A DNA stretch of 64,000 nt. Origin: Sphaerosporella brunnea. Taxonomy: Eukaryota > Ascomycota > Pezizomycetes > Pezizales > Pyronemataceae. Positions 33,702-44,656 of this stretch are shown in pieces (position 1 is the first letter of the stretch; each line of letters begins with the position of its first letter). A model generated the notes under the pieces. The model saw nothing but the letters and a program-made list of their open reading frames with translations, searched no databases and was not told the origin of the DNA. The position numbers and the translations under genes are program-made. Where the stretch lies: assembly GCA_008704415.1 (NCBI GenBank), contig VXIS01000058.1, forward strand, positions 62,001 through 126,000. Direction: 5' to 3'.

Positions 33702-33830
33702 CGCCATTGTGGGCTGCAGCCCAAACAGCCGGGCGGGCTTTTTGATCAGCCCAAACAGCCAGCCGGGCTTTTTCATCAGCCCACATCCGCCCAACGCAGC
33801 CAGCCGGGCGGGCTGGCTGTTGAGAAGACT
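33702..33830. repeat. hAT-type GC-rich repeat fragment
   Basis: Same AGCCCAAACAGCCGGGC vocabulary; the right end GGCTGTTGAGAAGACTG is a diverged hAT terminus of the family. The left end is not clear. Confidence 0.45.
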
Positions 33831-34075
33831 GGTCGGGGGTGGTCGGCCACTGCGGCCCGACCCATTCAGGCAACTAAGGTGTGGTGGCCGACCTCAACGT
33901 TTGGAGCCATTCAGGCTGGCCCTGAACTTCCCATTGAACCTGAACGGCCGCACGAGAAAAAAATATACTACCCCATGTGCGGTTCTAGGCTTTGCTTCTA
34001 CATCCACACACCGAACAAACAACCAAAACCAAAACCAGCTGCTATCCGACCAACCAAGACCGTCTACCACAAAAA

Positions 34076-34630
34076 ATGGCATCTATCAACGACAGTGAGT
34101 TTGAACGAAAATACCGCCAAGGCTTGTTACTTTACTAATTTGTCCCCCCAGACGAAGCGCAGCAGCCTGCCATCGATGATGACGAAATCCTCCAATACCT
34201 CCGGCCTGGAACATACCCAGTGCCCAATCTCAAAGCCCCACGCACGACCCGCAGCAGCAAAGCCCAAGGGCAAAAGGTGGTCAAAGAGGCCAACGACCTG
34301 CTCCTCCGCACCCTCGAATCGATCCACCCACCGGCCAACGTCTACAACTGGTGCGGCGGCGAGATTTCATTCAACACGCCCACCGATTGGATGTTCCGTG
34401 GGGCCAGCACCCTGGCCATAATCTTCAGGCCAGAACTTTATCTCCCCCTGGCCGACAGGGAGGCCTTTGATCCGATCGACGACCTTCTGGATGGCCTTTG
34501 GGCCGAAAAGTTTGCCCAGGAGGAGCAGGTCGCCCAGGGACAATTGGAAGGATGGGCACAAGGGCGATCCGTGCGAGCGAGCACTCGGCGCAGTGCGCCA
34601 ACTGCTGTGTCGGGAAGTGTTGGAAATTAG
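34076..34630 (+). CDS. Hypothetical 165-residue protein, two exons
   Basis: Exon 1 34076-34094 (ATG in context ACAAAAAATGG) codes for MASIND and one base; the intron 34095-34151 (GTGAGT...CCCCCAG, 57 nt) joins in phase to exon 2, 34152-34630. The product has an acidic start (DDDEILQYLRPG), a basic patch (APRTTRSSKAQGQK), a likely helix (VVKEANDLLLRTLESI) and a tryptophan-containing middle (VYNWCGGEISF). No domain is recognised. It lies between two hAT-type repeats and its own splice signals and long 5' leader look intact, so it seems to be a living host gene in a transposon-rich block. Confidence 0.5.
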
Positions 34631-34874
34631 TCTAGGAGGGGTCTCTAAGCGTACTTTCGACAAGCATGTAACATATAAATAACACAATTGTTTTTTTTTT
34701 TGCCATCACCACCTCCAAGCCTCAAGCATCACACCCTGGCTTACGCTTGACACCCACACCTCGATGTTGGAAACTGGCTTTCTAGGCATGGACACGGACG
34801 AGTGAGAAGCAGTGGTAGATACTATGATGGAACACCAAGTGATGCTCGGAGTTGTATATAAACACACTTAGATC

Positions 34875-35703
34875 CAGTGTTGTCAGTAGCCGGCCGAAAC
34901 AGCCTGGGCTGATCGGGCCGGCTGTTTAATCAGCCCACGAAACAGCCCACGCAGCCCGGCTGCGGCCCGGCTGGCAAGGAGCGTCGACGCACCACTCGAG
35001 ATCAAGCATCCTCTAGAAGTGACCCCCCCCTCCAATCTGCACCCTCCATTGCTGCAATACCTAGTTGCATCGTGCTGACGGGTACCCCGCCAGCCATTAA
35101 ACGCGAGTGCTCGTCAGTGATGCGGGAATCAAACGCCCCCGAATTCCCGCGCTTTCAGACTGTCATGACCTTCATTGGTAATTGACTGGATCATATTGAC
35201 AAATACACGAAAAAATTCATGTCTGATTCTCAGCAGGACGCCCCCCTAACTTCCTATGCTGGGTCACCTCAAAATGCGAGAGCGAGTGGCAAGGCGAAGC
35301 GTGGACGTCCCTCAACACGCAAAACCAAGTCTCAAGCAGAGCAAACCATTCTTGCAGCAGGTCAGGATAAAAAACCTCTTGATGAATATGAGCGTTGGTG
35401 CCATGAACCACCAGATGATAGTATTTTCGATCTCTTATCGTATTGGAAAACAAAGAGATACAGATATCCTTGACTAGCAACAATGGCTCTAGAGATTCTA
35501 TCAGTGCCTGCAATGTCAGCTGAGGTAGAACGTATATTTAGTAGTGCAAAGCTGACTCTTGCTGAGCGTCGGGCGCACCTTGATTGCGAGATCGTTGAGG
35601 CGCTGGAGTGCCTGCGTCACTGGGACGCATCGGATGATTTCATCCTGGAACGTGTGATGGTCAAGCGGGAGAGGATTTCTTGGGGAAGGGGAAGGGGACA
35701 ATA

Positions 35704-35736
<33 letters not shown>

Positions 35737-35864
35737 CGTTTCCTGCGGCTGGCAGCCCAACAGCCGGCCCGTCATAATACAGCCCAAACGGCCAGCCGGG
35801 CTTTTTGATCAGCCCGACGCAGCCCGACGCAGCCGGCCGGGCCGGCTGGCTACTGATAACACTG
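34875..35864 (+). mobile_element. Degenerate hAT element with transposase remnant
   Basis: Left end CAGTGTTGTCAGTAGCC at 34875 and right end GGCTACTGATAACACTG at 35864 are inverted versions of each other with one mismatch. Subterminal AGCCCGGC-rich arms match the short GC-rich repeats elsewhere in the window. The interior holds the end of a hAT transposase (35219-35700). Flanking 8-mers do not match, so either the duplication has decayed or the two ends come from different copies. A run of about 27 T at 35706-35732 splits the right arm. Confidence 0.6.
35219..35700 (+). pseudogene. hAT transposase, C-terminal dimerisation region
   Basis: DEYERWC...DDSIFDLLSYWKTKRYRYP then, past a TGA at 35471-35473 in the same frame, MALEILSVPAMSAEVERIFSSAKLTL...RRAHL...EALECLRHW. 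This is the conserved C-terminal block of hAT transposases used in dimerisation. The TGA replaces the residue between YP and LA, often Arg or Asp in relatives. The catalytic core upstream is missing. Confidence 0.85.
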
Positions 35865-36439
35865 GGTAGCAGTGTACCATACTGGTGTGCCACCACTAGG
35901 ATCGCACCCTGAGAAGACTTCCCACTGCCACCAGGGCAGGGGTCGTCTTCATAAAGTATTTGCCACGGAATTTCCAAAGTGAGTCCATCCACTTAGCGGA
36001 TTCAAAGCATCCCCATAATATTCTTGCACCCCCCTGGCGCTTGTCGGCTCAGCCAAGGAGCTTGATGTTGCCGTCCTTTGGTGCGACACAACGTTTACTA
36101 CTTCAGATTACCGCTCCAATGCACGGAGTCAGTTATTGCGACTGCTCACCAATGGCGGATCATACACACTTACCTACTTTGTGAAAAAAAAAAACCCCCC
36201 ATGCGATCCTTACCGTAGTGCTACGATGGCACTGCCGTTTTTTCAAAAAAAATATATCAGCCTTTTGGGTAATTGCCGAATTAGGGCGGCGATCTGCTCG
36301 CCATTCTACTTATTCATCCACCCAACCAAGGAGCTGTGAGAGCCGTTACCACAGCTTACCATTTCAATGTCGATCCCAGAAACCTACGACTGGATAGGCG
36401 TCAGTAATTTTCAAAGTCATTCCCGGCCTCCACATGAGA
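35865..36439. other. Unassigned
   Basis: No feature beyond short A-runs near 36183-36195 and 36243-36252. Confidence 0.3.
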
Positions 36440-37239
36440 ATTCTAATTCCGGATGAACTCCCTAGACACCGACCTCCTCAGCGACAACAAGTGGATCGGA
36501 GTCAACACTCAGTACCTCACTGAAGTCCCCGTCACCGCAACGGCGCAACCGTCAGTGGAAAACCAACCAATACCGAAGTAGCTATTTAGCCCAGCCGAAG
36601 AAACCCACCAAAACCAATGATCCCGCCGAAGTGGTGGTAGCGCCTGTTTTTGTTACCCTTCCTCAAAAGGGTCACCGAAGATGTGCAGAACCAATTATGC
36701 CAAAAACGTGACACCAGCAGCTGCAAACTGTTTCTGCAGAATACCCCCGAAGAAGCACCCCAGGAAATGTTCCTCAATATGCTGGATAAACACCTGGCAG
36801 GAGCGAAAAATCTGGCAGAGTACCTTGGAGTCCCGATTGAAACCATTGGTGTTGAGGACATTGCCGTCCCTGGAACTGTGGCGGTGTTCCTACAAGAAGG
36901 TGAACCCTGAAAACTTTACGCTGCCGAAGTTTTCATTTCCGGTCCTTTCGCCACCAAAGGTAGATCCAAAGCCTACCAAAACTACCACCGCTTCCACTTC
37001 CACTTCATCCGAAGCAACCATCACAACCTTGCTGGAGCCTGTTTACACAAATTACGGCACCTTGCTAAAACAAATCGGGGACATGATTGGAAGTCATGAG
37101 GCAAAGATCTGTGGAAACCACCTACGTTAGCCCGGATCAGGCCGACAAGAGCCAGCCCGGTTGGCAGGAAAATCAACAGAAGCAGTACAAAGACGCGCTC
37201 GCCAAGCTGTTCCCCGTGCGCAAACCGATGTGCGTGTAA
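36440..37239 (+). pseudogene. Possible eroded host gene, family unknown
   Basis: Coding-like stretches in different plus frames: MNSLDTDLLSDNKWIGV (about 36453), FLKRVTEDVQNQLCQ...EMFLNMLDKHLAGAKNLAEYLGVPI (36650-36907), a Thr/Ser-rich stretch ending TNYGTLLKQIGDMIGSH (to about 37100), and SPDQADKSQPGWQENQQ...DALAKLFPVRKPMCV ending at a TAA (37239). The amino-acid composition looks like real protein, but stops and frame changes divide it. I cannot name the family. Confidence 0.3.
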
Positions 37240-37454
37240 CGATCATCGGCTGGAAACTAGAGTTCACGTTCTTTGGGCTGCGATATAGATAGAGAGTATG
37301 GATGGCTTTTTTTTTCTTGTTTTGTTGGATTTCTTGCATGCATTGATTTGGGCAACATAATGGTTTTGATTTCAGTTTGCACTGCTCTGCATATAAGACG
37401 GAAATTGGTGGTGGTGGTTTGCTTTTGACTTTTTGCATCTTCAAATGATAATGA

Positions 37455-37562
37455 GTAGTGATGGATACGAGCCGAGCCAGCCCGAGCTAGAAACTCGAGC
37501 TGACGAGACGAGACGATCCGATCCTTCGTCCTCTACGAGCCGAGCTGGCTCGAGTTTTCAGC
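37455..37562. repeat. GAGCCGAGC/CTCGAG-rich repeat
   Basis: Dense in CGAGCCGAGC, AGCCCGAGCT and GGCTCGAG words in both orientations, similar in kind to 2556-2640. It precedes the hAT remnant at 37713 and is probably that element's subterminal region (inference). Confidence 0.4.
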
Positions 37563-37712
37563 ATGATGGGGATGGGGAGGGTTGATGGGAATGAAAATTA
37601 TAGCGAGTGTTGTACAATGAATTGCTTGTTGCTGTTGCGCTGCCTGGTGCAACCCCCTTAACACCCAATACTACCTACTACCTTCCACCGTCCCACCATC
37701 ACCAGCAGAACT

Positions 37713-37976
37713 ATGGAACACGAATCAAGTGATGCACTGCCCCCGGATGAGTGTGCTGCTTATTTAAAAAGCTATCAGGGAACTGGGGTGTACTCACTGG
37801 ATGCTCGCTAATATCTCTGTACAACACGTGTCCTGGCTGAGAGTCTTTTCTCCCAACCTGGAGATCTTATTACCAAAAAGCGAAACAGGCTCTGTGAGAC
37901 CTCAAGTAGCGCTTGCTCGTTGCTCAAAAGCTGGTTGGGGCAGGATGATTTCGAGCAGTGGGAACGTGAAAGGTGA
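37713..37976 (+). pseudogene. Second hAT transposase C-terminal remnant
   Basis: One frame with a single TAA (about 37809) reads DECAAYLKSYQGTGVYSL and, beyond the stop, VLAESLFSQPGDLITKKRNRL...LLKSWLGQDDFEQW. AESLFS.AGDL.TKKRNRL is the hAT dimerisation signature of a family different from the 35.2-35.7 kb copy. No catalytic part remains. Confidence 0.8.
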
Positions 37977-38298
37977 GCCAATAAGTAGTGATCCTGAATT
38001 ACTTCCAATCCGCAGAATTGAGTAGTAGTTATGAAGCCATTGATTCTCTTGCATCTACAACAGTCCGGTAAAAAATAAACCTCTTGACCTCGCCTTGAGG
38101 TTTGGCGGTTTCAACAATCTTGTCAGATTTCTACCCGGAGATCTTAATCACCTTTTTCGACAGGCTACTTCCTAGCCCTGGCCAAATCTATCGAGGGCAA
38201 TGTGCCCACAACTCCAATCCTCCTCGCAACAAAATGTTCATCATAAACTCTTGAGTCCTCTCTCTCGCCTTACTCTCTAATATGGGACAAAAAAAACT
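37977..38298. other. Unassigned spacer
   Basis: No feature seen; ends with the T-run terminator (on the minus strand) of the 5S gene. Confidence 0.4.
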
Positions 38299-38415
38299 AC
38301 AGTACGAGGGATTCCCATGTGGTCACCCACCATAGTACTAACCTCGCGATACCATGCTTAACTAGGGCTGAGCGGACGGGAAGCCGTGTTTTCATGGTTC
38401 TATGACCGTAGCTGT
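38299..38415 (-). rRNA. 5S ribosomal RNA, copy 1
   Basis: The minus strand reads ACAGCTACGGTCATAG...GGCTTCCCGTCCGCTC...GTTAAGC...GGTGGGTGACCAC...GAATCCCTC, the diagnostic 5S blocks including the internal promoter (box A/C region). The ends pair (ACAG-TACG against CGTACTGT with one bulged base). Length 117 nt; eight T follow at 38296-38289 as the Pol III terminator. Isolated single copy, as usual for moulds with dispersed 5S genes. Confidence 0.93.
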
Positions 38416-40412
38416 TAAGTTCTTAACTTAGGCTGACTTTGTGTAAAAGTGGTTGTAAGGCCGATACATAGAGACAAGGAGGCCTGGAAGCGCTATCCCG
38501 GCTATGAATTGCGGCGGAGAAAGTGGAGGGGTTGGAAGGGTGGAACAAGAATTACCTCTCATGACATATCGTGAGCAGACTACCCTTTTCCCGCCTCCAA
38601 CGCCGAGTTAGAGATATCGGAAGCAAAAGAGGTCACGGGTGGTTACACTCACCGTTGGAAGCGCCGATAATAGAGATGGTATGGTTGGAAGCTTGGTTGA
38701 TAAGCGACATATACCAGACAACATGCTGAAAAAGGCTCAGCGTTCCAGAGTGATTTACGGTGAAGCAGTGAAGCAGGCAAGGCAAATGTACGCATGCCGG
38801 TTGGAACACGACTAGTCGGCAATGAGCTCTACCTATACGAAGTGCCGTACTATAGATTATTGGCTGACGCCATGAGGTGTCTCTGATTCGTAGGCGACGG
38901 ACGAAAGTGGTAAACTATTCATCTTTGATGGTGAGAACAACCTGGGGCACTACGCATACGGTGCCTACGGGCCCGAGGGGGGCAACGGTAGGAATGTTTG
39001 TCCGGTGTGCCGGCAGCATGACGCAAACTTTCTGGCGGTGTTTAGCTGAGGGCAAAAGAACTTTGCACAATGATACCAGCACGAGTGATCCCACGAATAG
39101 ATGCCTAAGCCAAGGCCGAGATCTCTAACCGCAGCACCGGCAAAAACTGACGCGCGGCAGGCTTAGGGAAGTCTTCGAGCAACTACGCTAAATTTAAAGC
39201 CCCTGTCACGGACTTGGACTTGACATAGGCACATGAATCCGCACACGCGCAGGTCCAGATCGCGCTCTCAACTACCGCTTCCGTCCAAAGAACACTGAAA
39301 TTACGGAGCGAAGCGGAAACGTCATGAGGCTCGGCGGCGCGGGGATGACGCCGAGACCGGGCCCAAAGTCGCCGCCTTCCCCGCACCTGCCAACTTCTGC
39401 TGGCTGCTCCTCATTTCTCCCAGATTCAGCTCCGTCTTGCCATCCGGACCTCCCGGACTAGCCACACGGCTTTACAACAACCCGTGCGCGCACGGAAAGT
39501 CCCCAAAAAAAGGAGCGCTCTGGGGTTGAGCAGTGGCTGTGAGATCACAGCCCAAGTTCCCAAGATCATCATCCTCCACGCAAACGCAACGACTGCGAGG
39601 CATACGAAACGACTGCGAGGCATACGAGGGGCATGGGGGAGCTGAGCCCCTTTTGCGGCCAAGATTTTAGTTTTTGGTCTTGTCGATCAACAACAACAAT
39701 TAACCACCAACAACAAACAACGATTACTATTCGGCGCCAAAGCAGCGAACCACAATTGACGGGCCTACGGCATGAGCCATCTCCCCCACATGTACCGGCG
39801 CGGTTTGCGGTTTCTCTCTTGGAATGTCTCGGCGAAACAACTGAATTCGGATATATCTAGGTAGAGAGTGCCTTGGGTCGATCTTTGCGCGGCTAATATG
39901 GATTACCGATTATCCACCGCTCCGTTGCGCCGGCTCTGTATTGGCCGTTCGTGCGAACCGCCAACACCAAGACAAGATCTTAAGATCTTGGTACGAAGGA
40001 AGACACGGGCGAACCTTCAGTTGGCAGCCACCCAGAACCCTCAAATACTTTACGCAACGGCTTTGTCCCGACCCGGTTAAAGCGGCTTTGTCCCGCCGCC
40101 TCACCCCTGGGGGGCCGACTTGCTTCGCCCCCTGGTCGGCCAATCAGCCGTTCAACCCCTACGGGCCGAGACTCCAGTTGTTGACTGCCGCTGGGATAGG
40201 GGAAGCGCTGGAAACAGCCGTGCCTTCAACTTCATCGACATTCTTTAAATTCCAGATCATCTCTCGCCTTGCAAGTCTGTCTTTTCCGTAGCAGTACGTG
40301 GTGAATTCTTACAGTCATCGGTAGGTAAGCAAGCTGTCCGCATCTTAACCGCGGGCAGTGAGAGACTGACCATTCGACTCGACATAGTCGCGACAGGCGC
40401 TCTTCCGCGAAT
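38416..40412. other. Long stretch, no confirmed gene
   Basis: Two coding-like scraps. On the plus strand about 38902-39051, after a possible acceptor, the frame reads SGKLFIFDGENNLGHYAYG...CPVCRQHDANFLAVF then stops. On the minus strand about 38745-38650 a frame ending in NHTISIIGASN meets a GTGAGT donor. Neither extends to a full gene and I cannot assign either. The 3' half is promoter side of the carbonic anhydrase gene. Confidence 0.3.
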
Positions 40413-40438
40413 TTTATATATATAGATATATATATACA
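40413..40438 (+). promoter_or_regulatory. TATA-rich core promoter of the carbonic anhydrase gene
   Basis: A run of TATATA words 55-80 bp upstream of the start codon at 40493, the right distance for a TATA box with a short leader. A CCAAT word lies at about 40140. Confidence 0.5.
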
Positions 40439-40492
40439 TACCCCTTTGAATCCGCCCGACTTTTCAATCTTCGCCATATAACAGCAGTCAAC

Positions 40493-41354
40493 ATGCGCGC
40501 CATAATCTCTCTACTCCTCCTCTCCGCCTCTACACTGACTTCGGCATGCATCTACCCCCGCGACGGAAACGCCGGTTGGAGCTACGACGGCGCCACCGGG
40601 CCGACGCTGTGGGACAAGCTCTCAAGCAATAATGCTGCCTGCGCCGAGGGCAAGCACCAATCACCGATCAACATCGACTGGGCGATTTCCGCCGCCAAAC
40701 AATCGAGCTTCGACTTTCCAGAGCGGGCGGACTTTACGATCCTCAACAACGGACACACCATCTTAGCGAAGCCGGCGGAGCCGTCGAAGTTTGCGAGCAC
40801 ATTGGGCGGGAGGGTGTATGAGCTTCTGCAGTTCCATTTCCACACGCCGAGCGAGCACACGCTGGACGGGAAGGGGTTTCCGCTGGAGGCGCATTTCGTG
40901 CACTCGGATGCCGGTACAGCTGCCTCGCCGCCCCCCCGCCCCCCAAAAGAAAATACATAACTAACACGATCGCATGCTAGACGGCAAACTCGCAGTCTTC
41001 GGCATATTCTTTACCGTGGGCTCCGGCACCAGCTCCCCGTTCTTCCACAAAATGGACTTCAAGAACTTGTCGGCGAACGGCGACTCGGCGGCTCTCAAAA
41101 ACGTCAACCTCAAGCCCATCATGACGCACGTGCGCAACGCGAAGGCCAGGAGCTACTCCGGCTCGCTGACGACGCCGCCCTGCACCGAGGGCGTCAGCTG
41201 GTTCGTTGCCGAGGCGCCGCTCAAGATCTCGGCGACGCAGTATGCGGCGTTGGCCCAGGCTATGGGATTCAATGCGCGCTTCACTCAGGGCGTGCCCGGG
41301 AAGGAAAATATCTTGGCCCAGCAATGTGGTAAGCGCACAACCACTACCGCTTAG
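40493..41354 (+). CDS. Secreted alpha-type carbonic anhydrase
   Basis: Two exons: 40493-40913 and 40981-41354; the 67-nt intron (GTACAG...CATGCTAG, branch CTAACAC) joins in phase at HSDA-DGKLAVF. The 264-residue product starts with a signal peptide (MRAIISLLLLSASTLTSA). Alpha-CA motifs are complete: HQSPINI, zinc ligands in LQFHFHTPSEH and EAHFVH, and the substrate-pocket block SLTTPPCTEGVSWFV. Two cysteines (around residue 51 and in TTPPC) could form the conserved disulfide. The enzyme hydrates CO2 to bicarbonate outside the cell, linking it to CO2 sensing or pH adjustment. The last residues (GKRTTTTA) are not conserved in the family; a further intron at the GTAAGC near 41330 would change them. 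Confidence 0.93.
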
Positions 41355-42010
41355 TGCCGGAGTTGCGTTTTTGGGGGCGGGGATTTTGTTTTTTTTTTGG
41401 GGGGGGGGAGGCGGTGTATTTGGCGGTGATTGGCTTTTTTGACTTTGTTTTTGGATTATCGGATTGGAGCTTTGGTTTGGGAAGGTTTGGTTATTGGTCA
41501 ACTAATGTCTATTGGGCATGTGTACTAGTACTTGTATGTGTTAGTTTGTACATGGGAGTAATTAAGTAATTATTGCAGAGCTAGTCGTCCGCATCATGAA
41601 GCAGGTGTCAAAGCTTAATACTCTTGGCGACAGGTGCCAATTTCAATCTCGGCGTTTCATCCGAGGCGGCCAAGGCCGTGGGGGCGCGGGGGGCGGGACG
41701 GGACGGAGCGGATGATATTTTATGACTCAGCGGCTCCACGGGGGGGTTTCTCCATACAAGCTCCTAGGCCCCTGGCTGATATTGCTCCATCTCCATGACC
41801 TCCATGATCCATCTGTCACGACCAGCACCTGCTTTAGCTACGGGTGCTTCTGCAGAAAAGCAGGGTCACAATGCATCACTCGACTGCCAGTTTTCCCACC
41901 ACCACCACCGCTCGTATCGCCTGGATTTGCGGCAGGCTCATTACCAGGCGCAAAGTTCTTCCACGAGACCAGCCACCAATACCCAGAGTACGAGGTAGTC
42001 CGCCCCCCCC
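41355..42010. other. Intergenic with homopolymers
   Basis: T-run and G-run at about 41388-41410; no gene. Confidence 0.4.
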
Positions 42011-42050
42011 CCTTATTGATGCTATCTCACGGGTCAACTGCGGCCACCCT
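42011..42050 (+). repeat. Dispersed 40-bp repeat, copy 1
   Basis: Begins CCTTATTGATGCTATCTCA and matches 61061-61099 (inverted) with all visible differences being C/T transitions. Both encode a similar peptide (LIDAIS.VNCGH), so the source may have been a coding element. Confidence 0.5.
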
Positions 42051-42580
42051 AACTGCCAAAAGGAAAGCATGGTAGAGAAGAAAGAAACAGATCCGTAACC
42101 GACATGCAAAAGCCATGGCCCCCAGGGCCGGATCACTCCTCTTCCTCTGACCCCCCTCTCAGACAGTGGCGATGCGTCGTCCTCCTCCGCCACGGATTGA
42201 CCAGCCTTTGTATCCCGCAGAAACTGCAGGATATGCGGGCTGGCCTTCTCCTCTTTAAACAGCCCCGCGATCGGTCGCCACCTCCAACCGTGGTGCTTCC
42301 ACCCGGCCTTCGGGAGTGGCGGCTTGGGGTTGCGGGTGGCTGGTAGTTTGTGAGTGGCTACGGCTGGATGCAGAGTTAAGCCTATGGAATGACGAATTGC
42401 GGTTTAAGGGGTGCGGTGTTTTTAAGCCCATCTTTATGGACCCGGTTTTGTGGAACGGAAGGGTAATGGGGCCACAGGCCCCGAGAACAACTGCACCTTT
42501 GATTAAATAAGCAAGTAAAATCCAAATATCCCGGCTCATCAGGCACATTCACAACGCATCACTCCCGCACACTCCACAAC

Positions 42581-44037
42581 CTAGTTTATCCCCGCCGTCC
42601 TCACATTCCACCGCCCATCCGGGCCCAAATTGGCCAAACTCAGCGCCTCCTCGCCGGCCTCCTGGAAATACGCCGTAATATTGTTGCCCTGGCTCACACC
42701 CGCGGCAACCCTGGCCTGGGTCTTCACGGCCACATCCAAGGGGACCGTGTCCCATCCGGTCGAATTATCAAAGCTCAGCTCCCTCAGCCTGCCCTCCTGC
42801 GCCGCAAACAGCAGCCTAATACTCAGCAGCTCGCCGTTCCCATTTCTTTCGGTCGCGGCGGAAATATCCACAATCTTCTCGTTAGGGGTTGTGGTCGGGG
42901 GTGTGTAAACGGGGTATGGATCGAGCCACTTCTGCGCCAACTGCGACGAGTAATCTCTGCTCACAACCGTGCCGTTGGGCACCTGGGCATAGATCCTGAG
43001 CCGTTGCGATGCCCTCCCGAGGATGTCGTAGGATAACCCGAAGCCCGAGCCCGCCATGGCGAGGAGGCTGACCTCGCTACTGTTGTCGGGGCCGCCGTTC
43101 CAGGGATTGCCCACGCCCATGAGGCGCCCGTACTCGAGGATGTAGCCATCGTTGTCTTGGAAATAGATCCACTGCGAGGATTTACCGGCCCCTTCGAGCC
43201 AGAGGACCGAGGCGAGCTTGCTTTCCGGGTGTGGCTTGAGCTTGATGTTGCGGAGATTCCCAGAGGCCCACTTGCCGCCGGCGTAGATGGCGTCGGACAG
43301 GATGTTGTCTTCGGCGATGTAGTAGAGGTAGGTTTCTGTCGCCCCCTTTGCGTCCACCCACAACCCGCTGGAAAGAGGGGTGCCGTTGCGGGCTTTGAAA
43401 TCGGTCTGCACAAGCGCCGGCGTGGGCGAAGAGAGCAGCGAGAAATATAGGTCCCCCGAAACGCCCTGGTAGATAATCATGTAGTCGTTCACATCCTGGA
43501 TCGGCGTCGATACCGTGATCGCGGTCGAGTTCCTGGGCAGCGAAGCTTTCTGCACCACATCCGTGGCGCTGGTACTGTTGCTGGTAACCGACACCGGCGG
43601 CGAGCCCGTGGCTTTGCGGCTGCCGAGGATGCCCGCCGCCACCGCGGCTGCCGATAGCAGCACCACGACAAGAACAGCGATGATCCAGAATGTACGTTTG
43701 CGGAGGCCACAGATGGTTTCGGGAGGCGGTGGAGGTGGTGGTGGTGGAGGCACCGGTGCCGGGACGACGTATTTTGGTTCTTCCACGGCGGCTGCGCGTG
43801 TGGGGATTAGGCCGTCGTGATATGGCTTCGCCTCTACCGTGTACAGCCCTTTCTCGGCCTCGAGTGTGTGCAGCCCTTTGCCCGACTCTATCGGGGACAG
43901 TCCTTTCCCGGGGTCTATTGTTGGGCCGCCGCCGAGGGCTTCGAGGTCTGGGACTGCGGGTTGATTCTATGACTTGATCAGCATGCCGACTGCGTAAGAT
44001 TGGAAGCGGGAGAAGTGGGAGACTCTACCATCGCCAT
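42581..44037 (-). CDS. Membrane-anchored fucose-lectin-like beta-propeller protein
   Basis: The 1,386-nt main exon (43966-42581) is open but begins just after a TAG; a 62-nt intron (44028-43967, GTAGAG...CATAG, branch CTGAT) joins it to a 9-nt first exon, 44037-44029, giving MAMNQPAVPDLEALG and 464 residues. An N-terminal region has four short repeats of the kind KGL..IE/LEA, then a proline run (PAPVPPPPP), a single transmembrane helix (FWIIAVLVVVLLSAAAVAAGIL) and an extracellular domain with repeated blades (YMIIYQGVSGDLYF, TYLYYIAEDNIL, QWIYFQDNDGYILEY, LSYDILGRASQRLRIYAQ), the layout of the fungal fucose-specific lectin family. Likely a type II plasma-membrane protein with its lectin-like domain outside. 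Sugar-binding residues cannot be verified by eye. Confidence 0.8.
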
Positions 44038-44546
44038 TTTTTTCTACGAAGGCGAATACGGGGGAGGAGAGAAGACGGAGGTTTTTGAGTTGAGGGGGTG
44101 TGGTCGCGAGGGCTGAAGAGGCATGCAGCATGCAGGCCATGCGCAGTGTTTGCTTGGCGAGAATGGCTGCGCGTTTAAATTTGCTGTTTTTGGTGTCGTG
44201 CATGGGTTGGCGAGTGGATTGGGCTGTTGTTGTTTATATATGGCTGTTGTTGTTTATATATGGATGCCTCCTGCGGTGTGCGCAACTGCATTGGACAAAC
44301 ATAGCCGCCTTTGCCATGCGCAAAAGAACGGGAGCCAAACAGCGCTCTTCCCAGCCACCGCGCCACACCAGCCACACGCCTCACCTGATCAGCAAATATC
44401 ACTCGCCCTCCCGGCCGGCCTCAGTTGTAATTGTAAAGCATCGTTCAACAGCCTTACCGCGTAAATCGTTGCCCCAAGAAGGCATCAAAACGTCCCCTCC
44501 CTAGCATGCGTTTGCATATGCCTTTTTCTCAGAGGTTCGAGCGACG

Positions 44547-44577
<31 letters not shown>

Positions 44578-44610
44578 AAGCAACAGCAAAAGCAACAGGA
44601 ACAACAACAC
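44547..44610 (+). repeat. CAG/CAA trinucleotide tract
   Basis: About 20 CAR triplets just upstream of the small gene at 44657, probably in its 5' leader. Confidence 0.85.
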
Positions 44611-44656
44611 CCTACTTACCTACACACCACCTCAGCCAAAAACCCCAAGCTCAGCA

